Assembly: GCA_013399855.1 (NCBI GenBank)
Contig: VXAY01003150.1
Location: 1,385,821 to 1,449,820 of the forward strand
Length of the DNA: 64,000 bases
Reading direction: 5' to 3'
From: Oxyruncus cristatus
Taxonomy: Eukaryota; Chordata; Aves; Passeriformes; Cotingidae
Part shown: in pieces, positions 13,510 through 23,962 of the stretch
Layout of the letters: each line of letters begins with the position of its first letter
Position numbering within the stretch: the stretch's first letter is position 1
Notes under the pieces: generated by a model
The model's input: the letters and a program-made list of their open reading frames with translations, nothing else
Databases searched by the model: none
Told to the model about the DNA's origin: nothing
Position numbers and translations under genes: made by a program

Positions 13510-13830
13510 TGGTGACAGCCAACATGGCTTCCTTACGGACAGATTGTACCTCAGAAATTTGGTGGAGCAGGGAAAAGCAACTGATGTAATCTACCTGGAT
13601 TTATATAAAGCATCTGACACTGTCCCACACGACATCCTTGTCTCTAAACTGCAGAGACATGGATTTGATGGATGGATCATTTGGTGGATAAGGAGTTGGC
13701 TGGATGGCTGCCCAGAGAAGTTGTGGATGCCCCATTCCTGGAGGCGTTAGAGGCCAGGTTGGATGGGGCTTTGAACAACCTGGTCCATTGGAAGGTTTCC
13801 CTGCCTATGGCAGAGGGGTTGGAACTGGAT
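13510..13830 (+). mobile_element. CR1 LINE fragment, 5' part of an interrupted copy
   Basis: This is a truncated chicken-repeat-1 (CR1) non-LTR retrotransposon in the SPSB4 sense orientation. It begins in the reverse-transcriptase region with the block around motif A ([16 protein letters not shown], compare the family pattern [14 protein letters not shown]). It then jumps at about 13706-13712 directly into the CR1 3' end (CTGCCCAGAGAAGTTGTGG, then GTTGGATGGGGCTTTGAA). The rest of the RT and downstream pol is missing. The copy stops at GGAACTGGAT, where a second CR1 has inserted. The sense copy resumes at 14097. It is dead and degenerate. The left boundary is approximate. Confidence 0.85.
13544..13750 (+). 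pseudogene. CR1 reverse-transcriptase remnant
   Basis: A 68-codon open frame inside the CR1 fragment. Residues of about 10-55 match the LINE reverse-transcriptase segment containing motif A, with the metal-binding Asp in YLDLYKASD (the usual AFD has become ASD), followed by [12 protein letters not shown] and a [11 protein letters not shown] block. The YADD-containing motif C and the endonuclease are absent. After the WLDG block the frame runs out of phase into the 3' end of the element and stops. It cannot encode a working enzyme. Confidence 0.8.
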
Positions 13831-14096
13831 CCTAGAGTCATAGCACAGGGTGATTTGGAAGAAACCCATCAGGATCATTGAGTTCAACTCCTGGCCCTGC
13901 TCAGGACACTGCAAGAGTCACACCATGTGCCTGAAAGTATGGTCCAAATGCTTCTTGAACTCAGACAGCCTCGATGCTGTGACCACTCCCTGGGGAGCCT
14001 GTTTCAGTGCCCAGCCACCTTCTGGGTGAAAAACTTCTTTCTGATATCCAACCTAAACCTTCCCTGACTCAGCTTCATGCTATTTCCTCGAGTCCT
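13831..14096 (-). mobile_element. Second CR1 LINE fragment, nested and inverted
   Basis: Read on the minus strand this is a 5'-truncated CR1 3' end. Its tail lies at the left (CTATGACTC at 13834-13842 in reverse). The block GGGGAGCCTGTTTCAGTGCCCAG, followed by GTGAAAAACTTCTTTCTGATATCCAACCTAAACC, is the reverse complement of the standard CR1 3' region (GGAT..AGAAAGAAGT..CAC). It interrupts the sense CR1 exactly within GGAACTGGAT/GATCTTT. A GAT is repeated on both sides, consistent with a very short or absent target duplication, as is usual for CR1. It must be younger than its host copy. Confidence 0.8.
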
Positions 14097-14140
14097 GATG
14101 ATCTTTCAGGTCCTTTCCAGACCAAACTGTTCTATGATTC
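14097..14140 (+). mobile_element. CR1 LINE fragment, 3' tail of the interrupted copy
   Basis: This continues the sense CR1 after the nested insertion. GATCTTTCAGGTCCTTTCCAG is the standard last stretch of the CR1 3' end, and it terminates in TTCTATGATTC, the CR1 (ATTCTATG) octamer tail. Joined to 13830 it gives an uninterrupted CR1 end. This supports the nested-insertion reading rather than two independent neighbours. Confidence 0.8.
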
Positions 14141-17100
14141 ACCACTGAGAGACTCATTCTGAGTTCTCACCACGGTGTCCTTTGTCTCTTCAGGAGGAGT
14201 CAGATTCTTGACATGGGGACATAACTGTAAATCTTTTATTCCTTAAAGCTCTGTGGCCTTTCCCAGCCTCTCCTGGGTTACCAAGTGTCCTATTTCCTAA
14301 ATAAATAGCAAACAGAAACAAAAATACTACTCTGTAAAATGGGAACGCTTTTATGTGCGTAAGGAAAATCAATTTTGTTGCTTAGAGCTCAGGCGGTTTG
14401 TTTCTATGATATTACTTTCTCCATCATCCCCATTTGTCTGTGCAATTGTTCTCTGCTGACAGATGGGCTTTAGCAGAGGCGCATGTTTAAAACAGATGAA
14501 ATTCATTGCTGTCGCTTAAAAAATGTGGGGTTTTTTTTGAGAAAACATTTATTTGTTTAACAGGAAGTTGGTTTGTCTTTTTGTTATTGCTCCAAAGCTG
14601 AATGGAACTTCGTTTGTCACCTCACCTGGGAAATACACAATCATCCATGCAATCTGATTTTGTGATGATGCTTCCTTAACATGTGTGAAGTGTGTTTACT
14701 TAATTTCTGTTCTTTTAAAGAAGAAACTGCAGGACCGATGAAGCATTGCTTCCTGGTTTTGTGTCTTGTGGCTGATTTGACATGAAATAGTCAGGACATT
14801 TTGCTGCAGTCACAGCTTTAGTGTGAGCTCATTCTCTTCAGAGTTTCTTGGCATGATATGAACTTGTAGCCCAGCCTGGTCTTCCATGTGATCACTTCCA
14901 GGATGTCTGTCCTCTCCTGTAGGAACACAGTTGTCTTTGAGCCTGCTGCTGTTCTGTCGGATTTGGCTGATGAGGCTATTGACTGAAGTAGCTGAGGGGG
15001 AAGGGTGAGGAGGGATGCAGATGGTGTGATTGTGTAAGCCTATTTTCCTATTAAACAAAAGAATATGCTTTTGTTCAGGATCAAACTCGTTCTCATGTAT
15101 TCATCTCCTACATGTTTGTGCAAGTACAATGGCTGGGTTCCCTCCAACCTTGCCCTGCCCCTCTCCCTATGCAACCCTGAGTGGGGGAATGGGCCTGACC
15201 CCTGCATGCATTTGTGTCTTCCATACAACAGATCCCCCATGGTTTGTCCAAGACAGCCTTTTTTGGACATCTCTGCCACATCAGGCTGCTCAATTCACTG
15301 TAGGGGGAAGAATATCTTCAGCTCTTGTCTGCTGTGCTTGGCCAGAGGCACAGTATGTTCATGTCACTGGAGTTTTGCAGCACTGTTGGAAGTATTAAAG
15401 TCATCCAGGTCATACCAGGAATGGCCTCTCATGGGCTGGAACAGCAGGAACATCCAAAGTGTTTGCTTCCTGCCTGCCAACAGGGAGAGCATCTGACAGG
15501 TATTGTCTGTATACTGCTACTTCATCCAAATGAGGATTAAACACAGTGAGGCTTGGATGCAAAAGAAGAGTATCTGCAAAAGAGATACCACACAAGTATC
15601 TTGGTTGTTCCAGAAGCATTGCAAAGTTTCAGCTGTTTGCGAATGTCTTTTTATAAATGATACAAAGCACTAGAATCACACACCGCAAAACGTACAGAGA
15701 GGTGCTGCGAGGGTGGAGCCGACTCTTGTAGAGTCTGGCAGATCTACAGCAGCCTCGTGATGCTGTAGGTGCCTGCAGAGCTGCTACTGGTGGGTGTTCC
15801 TCCTTATCCCCATCCTTATCAGGATACTCCCCCTAGAAAACCCACTGCAGGCCTTGGCTCCCTCATGATTTACGAAGACTCACCAGGCTTGGAAGCCATT
15901 GACACAGTCTAAGACTGAAGCTTGCGCCAAGGGGCCGGATTTTCACTACAACACATTATTGCAGTTCCTACAGTTCCAGTAAAGTTCTGGTGAATGGCTG
16001 TGTCAAACTGGAGGAGCTCTCGTCTGTCCGATCGTCACTGTCTACCATCTGCAGACCTTCCCTCAGTCTGCTCAGGGATCACCTCTGGCATGTTCCCTGG
16101 GATTCACGACTGGCTAGACTGAGGAATGATGCTTTCCAGGAGTATTTTTCTCATCTACAGCTTTCTAGCTTGATTCATTTTAAAGGCCAACTGGCTCCAC
16201 TACACGCTACAGCAAAGGGAACTGCAGCAAAAGAGAGGCAGTGGGAAGGTGTTCAGCCACATTTCAAGGCCATTGTTTAATGGATGTTCTGGTTTTGAAA
16301 TTGAAACTGTAGGGGTATTGATCCTCTACAAAGCTCTAGAGGTAAAACGTAAAATAAATTGTCAAAAAAAAAGAGTGAGACTGGTGAGAAGTAGTAATGA
16401 CTTGAGAGAAATTACAATATTAAAACTTAATTATTCCTTGGGCTTTAAATCTCACGTGGTCTGACACCTATTGGTATTACTTACTTGGTGAAGCACGGCT
16501 GAGTAGAAATGTAAAATGCGAAGTGGAGCTGAAAACATAATTTTCAATTTAGTGCTTAGCCTTTTTTTGGTGTTAATTTGCTCTTTTAATATAACCCTGA
16601 CACTTGAATATTCAAAATGGCTACATCAGCGGTTTGGGAAAGACAGGAAGGTATTCAGTGTTATGGAAAAGTGGCTGAAGGGTGAAAAATGAACGATTTT
16701 GTGCCAGAGGAGTGAGGAAGATGTAAGCAGAAGCTCATGTCTGTACTGAATTCAGACATGACGTTCAGCTGTGCCCTTTAGGGCAGGTGGAAGTGACTGG
16801 AAATTTGCTCCATGGTTTGGGCTGCTGTCTAAATGGTTCTGCCTTGGAGCTTTAAATTTTTTTCTTTTCCTTCTCTTTTGCCAGAGCAAGTGTTTACATA
16901 ATTGTCTTATATTCCAGATCAGAGGGTTTATCCACCTGAAAATAACCTGGCAAAATGAAATACTAGATTTTGACCACTTTAATTTTCTGAGGCAAACCAT
17001 CCAAGGCCATTTGAATGCAGGTGGCTGAAGACAAAAGGGAAGAATGAATAGGAAGGGGTGGTAGAAAGGATGTAGCAGTTTGAACATCTGTAACCTTATG

Positions 17101-20100
17101 GTAATTGTGGGATCACATGGGTATTCCTGTTAAATACCCTGAAAAGAAAATAACTGTTTCCTTGCAGGAACTTCAGAACCGAAGTGTTGTTGCTTTTAAA
17201 AGTACTTGCATAGTAAAAAAGGCAATTTTTGTTGTATTATGTTGCTATATTTGTTTTTCAAATTACATTGCGGTATTGTGAGAAGTCATTACGCAAAAAA
17301 CCTGTTTACAGGCTTCAAATGTTTTTTGTCATCTTTCATTCTTCTTTAGAATATAAGTATCTGCATCTGAATCCAACTTTCAGTATGAAAGAGGCAAATT
17401 CCAGAAACACATGCAGGGAGGCAGAAGGCATAAAACCAACCCAAAACCTCAAGTCAGCTCAGTTCCAAAGTACAGTAGATGGAAGTATTTAAAAATATAC
17501 ATTCCACTGTATTCATTGCTACTCAAGATTCTTTCTGCATTCTTCATCATATGACTAAACTGCTTCTAAGTCGGCTGGTACAGATGGTGTGGTATTTCAG
17601 ATTATATTAATTCCAAGCAGCTAAATGCACAGTCTTTTTTAATAACAAGTTTATGCTGCTTTTTGAAACAATTACATTTTTGTAACATTACAAAACAAGT
17701 TACTCTTTACGGAGGAATGTCCTTGGGATTTTCAGGATTTGCGTTCCTTTCAGGAATTGAAGAAGTTACGACTTACTGCTGCATTGTTCATCCCACATGT
17801 TAAATGTCATTCACTAAGTGTGCATGCAGCACAAAATCTCATCTGTAGCGCAGGATAGCTTAGAATAGCCAAGCATTTTTGTCTGGTTGCATTGTTACTG
17901 CATATTCCCAATTTGACAAAGGAAGCCAACATCACTGATTTATTGCCCATTTTGAACAATGTTGGATACCAGGACATATAGCTGAATCCAAGCTAGCCAG
18001 TCTTTATAAGGTGCCAAAAATGTGCTTAATTCATTGTCACCCTCAAAACAGTATTGTCATGGTTCTGTAGCTGTTTGCACACTGGGAACAGAGTTGGTAC
18101 ACACTGGGCCTTGTGCCTTTACATGGTCTGGGTGGAGGTAAAAGTTCTTGTCCTTGAACATACAAACTCCTCTTCATTGATGTGCCCAGCAGAGCATATT
18201 GGGTGTTTTTGTTCTTCCCATTCCTTCTGTAGAGACTTCAGCACTAGGGTTACATTCAGTGCTCAAACACTCAAGGTATCAGTTCTGTTCAGGCGTCTGG
18301 GGCTCGAGCAGTTTTGGTGCCCACAGAGGGGAGGCCTTGGTTCAGAGCCTCCTGTCGCTCTGTTGTGGTGTTCAAGAGTCCTCACTGGCCGGTGACAAAG
18401 CCCAGGTTGGCTGGGGAGGTGAGAGTGAGCTCTGGCTGCAGGAAGGGAAAAAACCTGATGAGGGCCAATAGCAAAAAGAGTGAGAACTGCTGTGTAGACA
18501 TTGGAAATGCTGCTGGATGGAGGCATTCTCTTTTGGCAGTGAGCAGGATTAACCTGAGCTTTAGTGTGTTCTTGATGTAGTTTTGAATTGTGTTTGCAGT
18601 GACACTTCTTATGCATGTTTCTCAAGATTTCTGCATGTCTAGTTCATAATCCAGAGGGAAATATAACTATGAATGCTGAAAGCTGACTTTGCAGAAAGCG
18701 TGTTTCTTTTTATCAGAGTTATGTTCCACTGATGCCAACATACCAAACTGTTAAAAATGCACCCTATTTAGTGACAGCAAAGTGATGTCCCAGCAAGCCT
18801 TTCTCTGGTAAGTATAATCTGTGTTTTTATTGTGAATAATTTCCCAAAATATTTTGGCAGTCTGCACGAGGACACTGCTAAGCGTCATTGACACACTTTT
18901 CCTGTTTGGAGTTGTCTTGTTCCGGTACAGTACATTTAGTCTAATCATCATATCCTGACAAAGCGTGGCATGAATGTGAAACTGAGACAGAAATTATTTG
19001 GGTTATGAAAACGAGCAGTCTTCTCAGCCAGAGAGTTCCAGGTGGTGATTATTTTCTACAAAATATCTTTTATCATAGGGATAACTGATGAAAATTTGTG
19101 TTTCAGTTGTAGTCACTGAACAGGTATAATGGAGAGCTGATATATAAAGCCAGATTGGAATATTTTCTTATTTTTTTAACTCCTGTAGTGGTTTGAAATT
19201 ACTAGAAGAGCAAAGATTTGGGAAAACCTTCAAAGCAAAACTATGCAGTGAAAATACATGTTCTTTATATTTCTGAACTTTCCAGTGTCTAGTGAGAAGA
19301 TACAGGCAAGGGAGTCTAGGTTTCTCGAAGTGGTGTAAGATTACAAAAAGTCACAGTAGTTGAATGACAGTGCTTTGGCAAGTTTTTTATTAATTTGGGA
19401 GATGGTAAGAAGGTTTTACAACCAAATATTTCTGTAAGCGGATGGAATAGTAACTGACCTTCTGTCCTTTTGGGTTGACCCACAACTTTTAGCAATCCTT
19501 TGTGATGTATCCATCCAGTCCTGCAGACAGGGAGCCAGTTTGGGGTACCTTTGACAGATGAATTTTAGTCACTCTGCTTCCCTTTGTGGTCATGTGCTCA
19601 GCTCTCCCATCAGCTGCTGGTGTGGGGCACTTCCACATCTCTGTGGGGAGAAGCTGCCTGGAAATTATCACAGTAGTGGTGCAAGTGTGACTTTTCTGAG
19701 GCATCTGCATTGGAAGTATGTTTGTTACCCGTGGAAGAAGGGAGGGGGTGTTTGTTGGTGGAGACAGGCTGGGCCCTGTTAAGCTGTGCTCTTCCAGCAG
19801 CAGCTTCTGATGGAGTGAAGGTCAAGGTGATGCCTGTGCTGCTGTTCTCTCCTCAGTGTGGGTCTCTGCCATCTGCTTGGCTTGAATGCACAAGATACAG
19901 GCAAGGAAAGGGAATAGATGGTGGCTTTGAGACAGGTTTTGCTCCTACAAGCACCCAAAAGGGGACTGTTGTGAGCTGCCAGGAGAACTTTGAGCATGAG
20001 TTGCTCCCTGTGGAGCTCACATTACTGTTGCATGGGTTGTGAGCTGGGGCATATGTTACAACCCCTCACTACCTCCTCCTATAAAGTTTTCATGTCAGCT

Positions 20101-20153
20101 ACTACTAAACTCCAGCAGTCAGAGCTGTTAGGTCACTGCCAGCATGGGGTGAC

Positions 20154-20192
20154 AAATAATTAAATGATTTAATTAAATAATTAAATGACTTT
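20154..20192. repeat. AT-rich tandem repeat, 21-bp period
   Basis: The 14-mer AAATAATTAAATGA occurs at 20154-20167 and again at 20175-20188, both followed by a T-rich extension. This gives roughly two copies of a 21-bp unit rich in TTAATT palindromes. Probably a small AT minisatellite. Confidence 0.75.
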
Positions 20193-21825
20193 ATTTTTTT
20201 CATTTACTTGTTCAAGTCCTCTGATATTTGAATGAGGTTAGTATGGCTATAGTTGGCCTTCTAGCAGAAGCTGAGAACTACCAGCTACACAGGACTAGGA
20301 TGAAAGAGAGTATAATATGGTGTGTAGGAGGTACCTTTTGAGTTGCACTCGTGCTTAGGAACTGCTGCATCTTGAATGCATCACTCACTAACTGTAAGAT
20401 TTTTTCACTGTTGTTCCATCCTATGTCCACGCAAAGCTATTTGGCAAAATGATACATCGTATAATTAATTTATGGGGTAATGTCCGTGTATGACCAAGAC
20501 CTAATATTGTAAGATAGAGTTTCAAACCAAAGTACTTGCAAATCACATCCCAGAGTAAAGACACAGGGGTGTGTGTATCAAGGTACTCATAATGCTGCTT
20601 TTTACTCCTCTGAATTAGTCATCTATCTATTAGCAACCTATTTATGTTACAGTTTGGGGCACATGAGGAGGAATGTCAGTGGCTTGCCAAGTGAGTCAAT
20701 TCAGTGTTTATAATTTCTTGGTAATCTGCCAGGTAAACGTCTGTCCAAGTTTGGTTTCTCATGTGATCAGGAAGTGATACAGGAGGATGCACTGAGGACT
20801 TCCCCGGCCGTCTCCCCTCAGCACCCTGACAGGACTGTGGCAATTCTCTTGTGCTTTAAAAAGGAAGTTTTCAAAGGCACGTAGGACTAAATCTCATGTA
20901 GAAATCACTGAGGTTCCTTTTGAACGTCTGATGTTTTCCCTTTTCACTTCCTTTCAAGCTCAAATAATCACCTTTTTAGAAGCAACTACCCAATCCCTGA
21001 ACATGTGTCATCCTAGGAAAGCTTGCTTACCTGATAACATTTACTCGCTGTTGCTTCCCCGTGTGTATTTTAGTGTCGCTATTTAATTTCCCCTGGGATT
21101 ATTAGTGTGGAATAAAGTATTGAACTTGCAGCAATGGGCCGAGTTGGTATCGTAACTTTGAAACAATCTATGAGTGCTTCTGCAATACTGGAAATGGCAA
21201 ACATCAACTGAAATATAATTACTGCATAAAGTTTCAGATTCCTTTTACATGGTTTGGAAAGAATTAAGGGGGATCATTCAAGTTGATCTCACATGGAGAT
21301 TCCTGGGAATTGTTGTGCATCTTCCTGCAAATGCGACATGAGGGGCTTGGAGGCTTATGTTTATTTTTTAATTTTCAAAGATTACAATTAGGTGCAACGA
21401 GTTGGTTTTTTCCATGCTCAACTGTGTACATATATCCATGGGGGACTAGCAACCAGAAAATAATATTTTCATATAATAACTTCACTGTCATGTGGTTTTG
21501 AAAAATCAACTTTTTACCTTTTTTTTACTTCTTTGAAAGAAAACTTTCACATAACATAGATGTGGTTTCATCTGCATTTAATACATGCAGAAAACACATG
21601 TTGTTTGCTATTGTAAATAACATAAGGACTTAACTCACTTCTCAAATTCACTTGGATGGTAAATTTTAAGGGTTTCTTTTCCTAGACTTCTCTTTTTATT
21701 TCCTCTATTGTGAATACATGTTTCTCATCTACTTTCAGAAATGATATTTGGAATGAGACAGTGTGTCTGAGTAGTAGAAGTTCTTTAAAAGGAAGAACGT
21801 GGACTTGTGACTTAGAAAGTAAAGA

Positions 21826-21842
21826 TTTTTTTTTTTTTTTTT
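21826..21842. repeat. Poly(T) run
   Basis: Seventeen consecutive T. No adjacent retrotransposon body was recognised, so it is treated as a homopolymer rather than a retroposon tail. Confidence 0.85.
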
Positions 21843-23080
21843 CCTAAAGACATTTATGCCCATCTGCTGTTTGGTACTTTATGACAACCGACTGTCATCT
21901 AAGCTCTTCAGCCTCTTGAGAGTCTGGAGATTTTTTTGCTTCTTCAAACACTTCATCAATCTGTCAGTAAATAAACAGAGTGGGTCTGCTTGGCTATATT
22001 TGAGCATTCCTGGACTTGGCACTTGTTTTGCTGAAAGACAGAAATATGTCTGCTGGTGCAGCTACTTTATTTGATCCCATGTCAATCACCTATTTGAGTT
22101 CATTTTTATTCCATTAGTACTTTTAGAGGTTCTTGGTTTACCTTTGCTCTCTATGTGAGCTCTAAAATGTGAATGAACCTAACTTATCCAGGTTGCAAAG
22201 AATCTTTCCTGGGTGGTTTTTTACCATGTTCGTCTATGGAAGCAAAGAAAAAATACATTTGAAGATCATGTATTTCCCTTAATGTGTCTTACTGTGTTCC
22301 AGCCCTTCTCATTAGATGAATGCTAAACTATAGAAACTGTGGATTAGCCTGCTGCCCATTAGCATGAGGAACATCCCCAGCTGCCCATTAGAAACGTCTG
22401 CCAAAGAACTGAAACTGCCATTCTTCACCTGTCCTTCCATGGCACCTCCTCCTCACTCCCTCTCTTTTTATTTATTTATTTTTTAGCTCCTTTATAAAAA
22501 AAAACCCTAAAGATGAATTTTGGTTGTGTTTTTTGGGGTTTTTTTCCCCTTTTATTTAAAGCCAGGGCAAGTTAAAAAGAAACATTTAAATTTTGCAGCC
22601 ATTTGCTGTTGGCTGCATTTGTTTTAATAAGGGCAGAGAAGCTGAAGCTTCTGTCGCCAGGGCCCAGGGAAGAGAACGCCTGGAAATAAAAGGAGATTGT
22701 GACACTGAGCGTTTCTGAGGGCGTGAAACAAAAGCTTAAGTGAAAGTGAAGCTACTGCTGAACATAAAGTTTATCACTGTTGCTGGGGAATAGTGTCTGC
22801 CTGCTTCGGGCCCGCTGTGAACTTGGCCAGACAAAATAGGTGGAAGGGCAGAAGGTGGGGAATGTCTGCATCCTATTATGAATTGGAGGAAATGACTGTC
22901 TGCGCTCCGTGCGCTGGTGGGCTCCGCATCCTGCTGGCAGGCTGGTGAGCGCTGTGGGACACTGAACCAGGAGTGGGGAATTGTCAGCTCTGGGGTTTAA
23001 AATAACTACTAGGGAGGAGAAGAAGCTCCTTAAAAACATGCCGTGGGTTCTCTGTTGGCTTTCTTAAACTAACTGGAAAC

Positions 23081-23099
23081 TTTCTGCTTTTTTTTCCAG
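23081..23099 (+). other. SPSB4: Splice acceptor of SPSB4 exon 2 (preferred)
   Basis: A nearly uninterrupted pyrimidine tract, TTTCTGCTTTTTTTTCCAG, ends in AG at 23098-23099, with an adenine-containing branch region just upstream (CTTAAACTAAC, 23064-23074). This is a very strong 3' splice site 163 bases before the SPSB4 start codon. Confidence 0.65.
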
Positions 23100-23200
23100 G
23101 GGCGTTTTTTCTCTGAAAACGTTGCTGCTAAAAAGCTCCAAACAGGAGGAGTAAATCCAGTCAGCTTGTCAGACCACTGGCGCAGTGTAACGGTGCTTTC

Positions 23201-23209
23201 ATGAGGTAA
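23201..23209 (+). CDS. Minimal uORF (ATG AGG TAA) in the SPSB4 leader
   Basis: It is the only ATG in the predicted leader, given that exon 1 has none. It encodes Met-Arg and stops 53 nucleotides before the SPSB4 start. Such a minimal uORF would allow re-initiation but could lower translation. It is present only if the acceptor at 23099 is used; the acceptor at 23255 removes it. Translation is inferred, not shown. Confidence 0.3.
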   Translation: MR

Positions 23210-23231
23210 CGTTGGGCCAAAGTCAACTTTT

Positions 23232-23255
23232 CTTTTCTCCTTTGTAAACCTGCAG
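23232..23255 (+). other. SPSB4: Alternative splice acceptor immediately before the SPSB4 start codon
   Basis: The pyrimidine-rich stretch CTTTTCTCCTTTG is followed by TAAACCTGCAG, with AG at 23254-23255. Use of this site would leave only CCAAGCA before the ATG in exon 2 and would drop the uORF. It is weaker than the upstream site because purines interrupt the tract. Confidence 0.4.
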
Positions 23256-23262
23256 CCAAGCA

Positions 23263-23956
23263 ATGGGCCAGAAAATCTCAGGGAGCATAAAGTCTGTGGA
23301 TGTGAGGGAGCCCCCTTATAGACCTGTCAAACGAGAGCTGAGAGGCCCGGATTTTTGCAAGCCAGCGCGCCTGGACATGCTGTTGGATATGCCCCCTGCC
23401 AAGCTGGAGGTCCAGTACAAACACGCTTGGAACAACGAAGATCGCTCCTTAAATATATTCGTGAAGGAAGACGACAAACTGACTTTTCACAGACACCCGG
23501 TCGCCCAAAGCACGGATTGTATCCGGGGCAAAGTCGGCTACACGAGGGGCCTCCACGTCTGGCAGATCCACTGGCCCACGAGGCAGCGGGGAACCCACGC
23601 CGTGGTGGGCGTCTCCACGGCAGAAGCCCCGCTGCACTCGGTGGGATACACGTCCTTGGTTGGCAGCAACAGTGAGTCTTGGGGCTGGGATCTGGGGCGC
23701 AACAAACTCTACCACAACTGTAAAAACCAGCCTGGGGTCACGTATCCTGTCTTTCTGGAACCAGACGAGTCTTTTGTACTCCCAGACTCCTTACTGGTGG
23801 TTTTGGATATGGATGAAGGGACGCTTAGCTTCATGGTGGATGGACAGTATCTTGGAGTGGCCTTCAGGGGACTAAAAGGGAAAAAACTTTACCCCATAGT
23901 CAGTGCAGTTTGGGGGCACTGTGAAATTACAATGAGATACATCAACGGACTTGACC
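23263..23956 (+). CDS. SPSB4: SPRY domain-containing SOCS box protein 4, coding exon 2 (partial; SOCS-box exon not in window)
   Basis: SPSB4 is a substrate-recognition subunit of Elongin B/C-Cullin5-Rbx2 ubiquitin ligases. Its SPRY (B30.2) domain binds (D/E)(I/L)NNN-type peptides such as that of inducible NO synthase, and the SOCS box recruits the ligase. The start has a good context (G at -3, G at +4), and the protein begins [16 protein letters not shown], the conserved SPSB N-terminus. The SPRY domain covers about residues 33-231. Peptide-pocket residues known from SPSB1/2 are kept: R77, P79 and A81 in FHRHPVA, Y129 in SVGYTSLVG, and V216-W217-G218. [17 protein letters not shown] and [10 protein letters not shown] fit SPSB4 better than SPSB1 (TGGIKTV, LDMDDG, IRMRYLNGLD). 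It ends after D231 plus one base (phase 1). The family length of 273 residues leaves 42 for the missing SOCS-box exon. Unusual residues are C86 and N152-C153. Confidence 0.95.
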
Positions 23957-23962
23957 GTAAGT
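23957..23962 (+). other. SPSB4: Splice donor of SPSB4 intron 2
   Basis: GTAAGT follows GLD plus one C. In the family the next residues are PEPLPLMDLCRRS, so the split proline codon (C|CN) fits phase 1 exactly. Reading through the donor adds only RKCY before a stop at 23968-23970. Confidence 0.92.

Larger units (their letters stand above)
14141..23080 (+). other. SPSB4: SPSB4 intron 1, distal part: no gene seen
   Basis: Single-copy, AT-rich sequence without a recognisable protein or RNA gene. The segment 15030-15540 is open in several frames on both strands at once (122 and 143 codons on +, 79, 61 and 69 on -). That pattern suggests a local shortage of stop codons rather than a gene. Simple repeats lie at 20154-20192 and 21826-21842. 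The last 500 bases before exon 2 (about 22590-23040) are higher in GC and lack repeats. Confidence 0.55.
23100..23262 (+). other. SPSB4: SPSB4 5' UTR part of exon 2
   Basis: This is the untranslated leader between the preferred acceptor and the start codon. It contains one upstream ATG (23201), which begins a two-codon uORF ending at 23209. Its last 23 bases before 23255 form another good acceptor, so the leader may be shortened to seven bases of exon 2 sequence in some transcripts. Confidence 0.55.

Noticed and set aside
15030..15540. Several long frames on both strands (up to 143 codons)
   Set aside because: Openness in many frames at once indicates few stop triplets by composition, not coding; no splice-bounded exon or homology is recognised.
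23206..23255. GTAACG at 23206 paired with the acceptor at 23255 as a micro-intron in the leader
   Set aside because: A 50-base intron is below the usual vertebrate minimum; the acceptor is more likely an alternative partner for exon 1.
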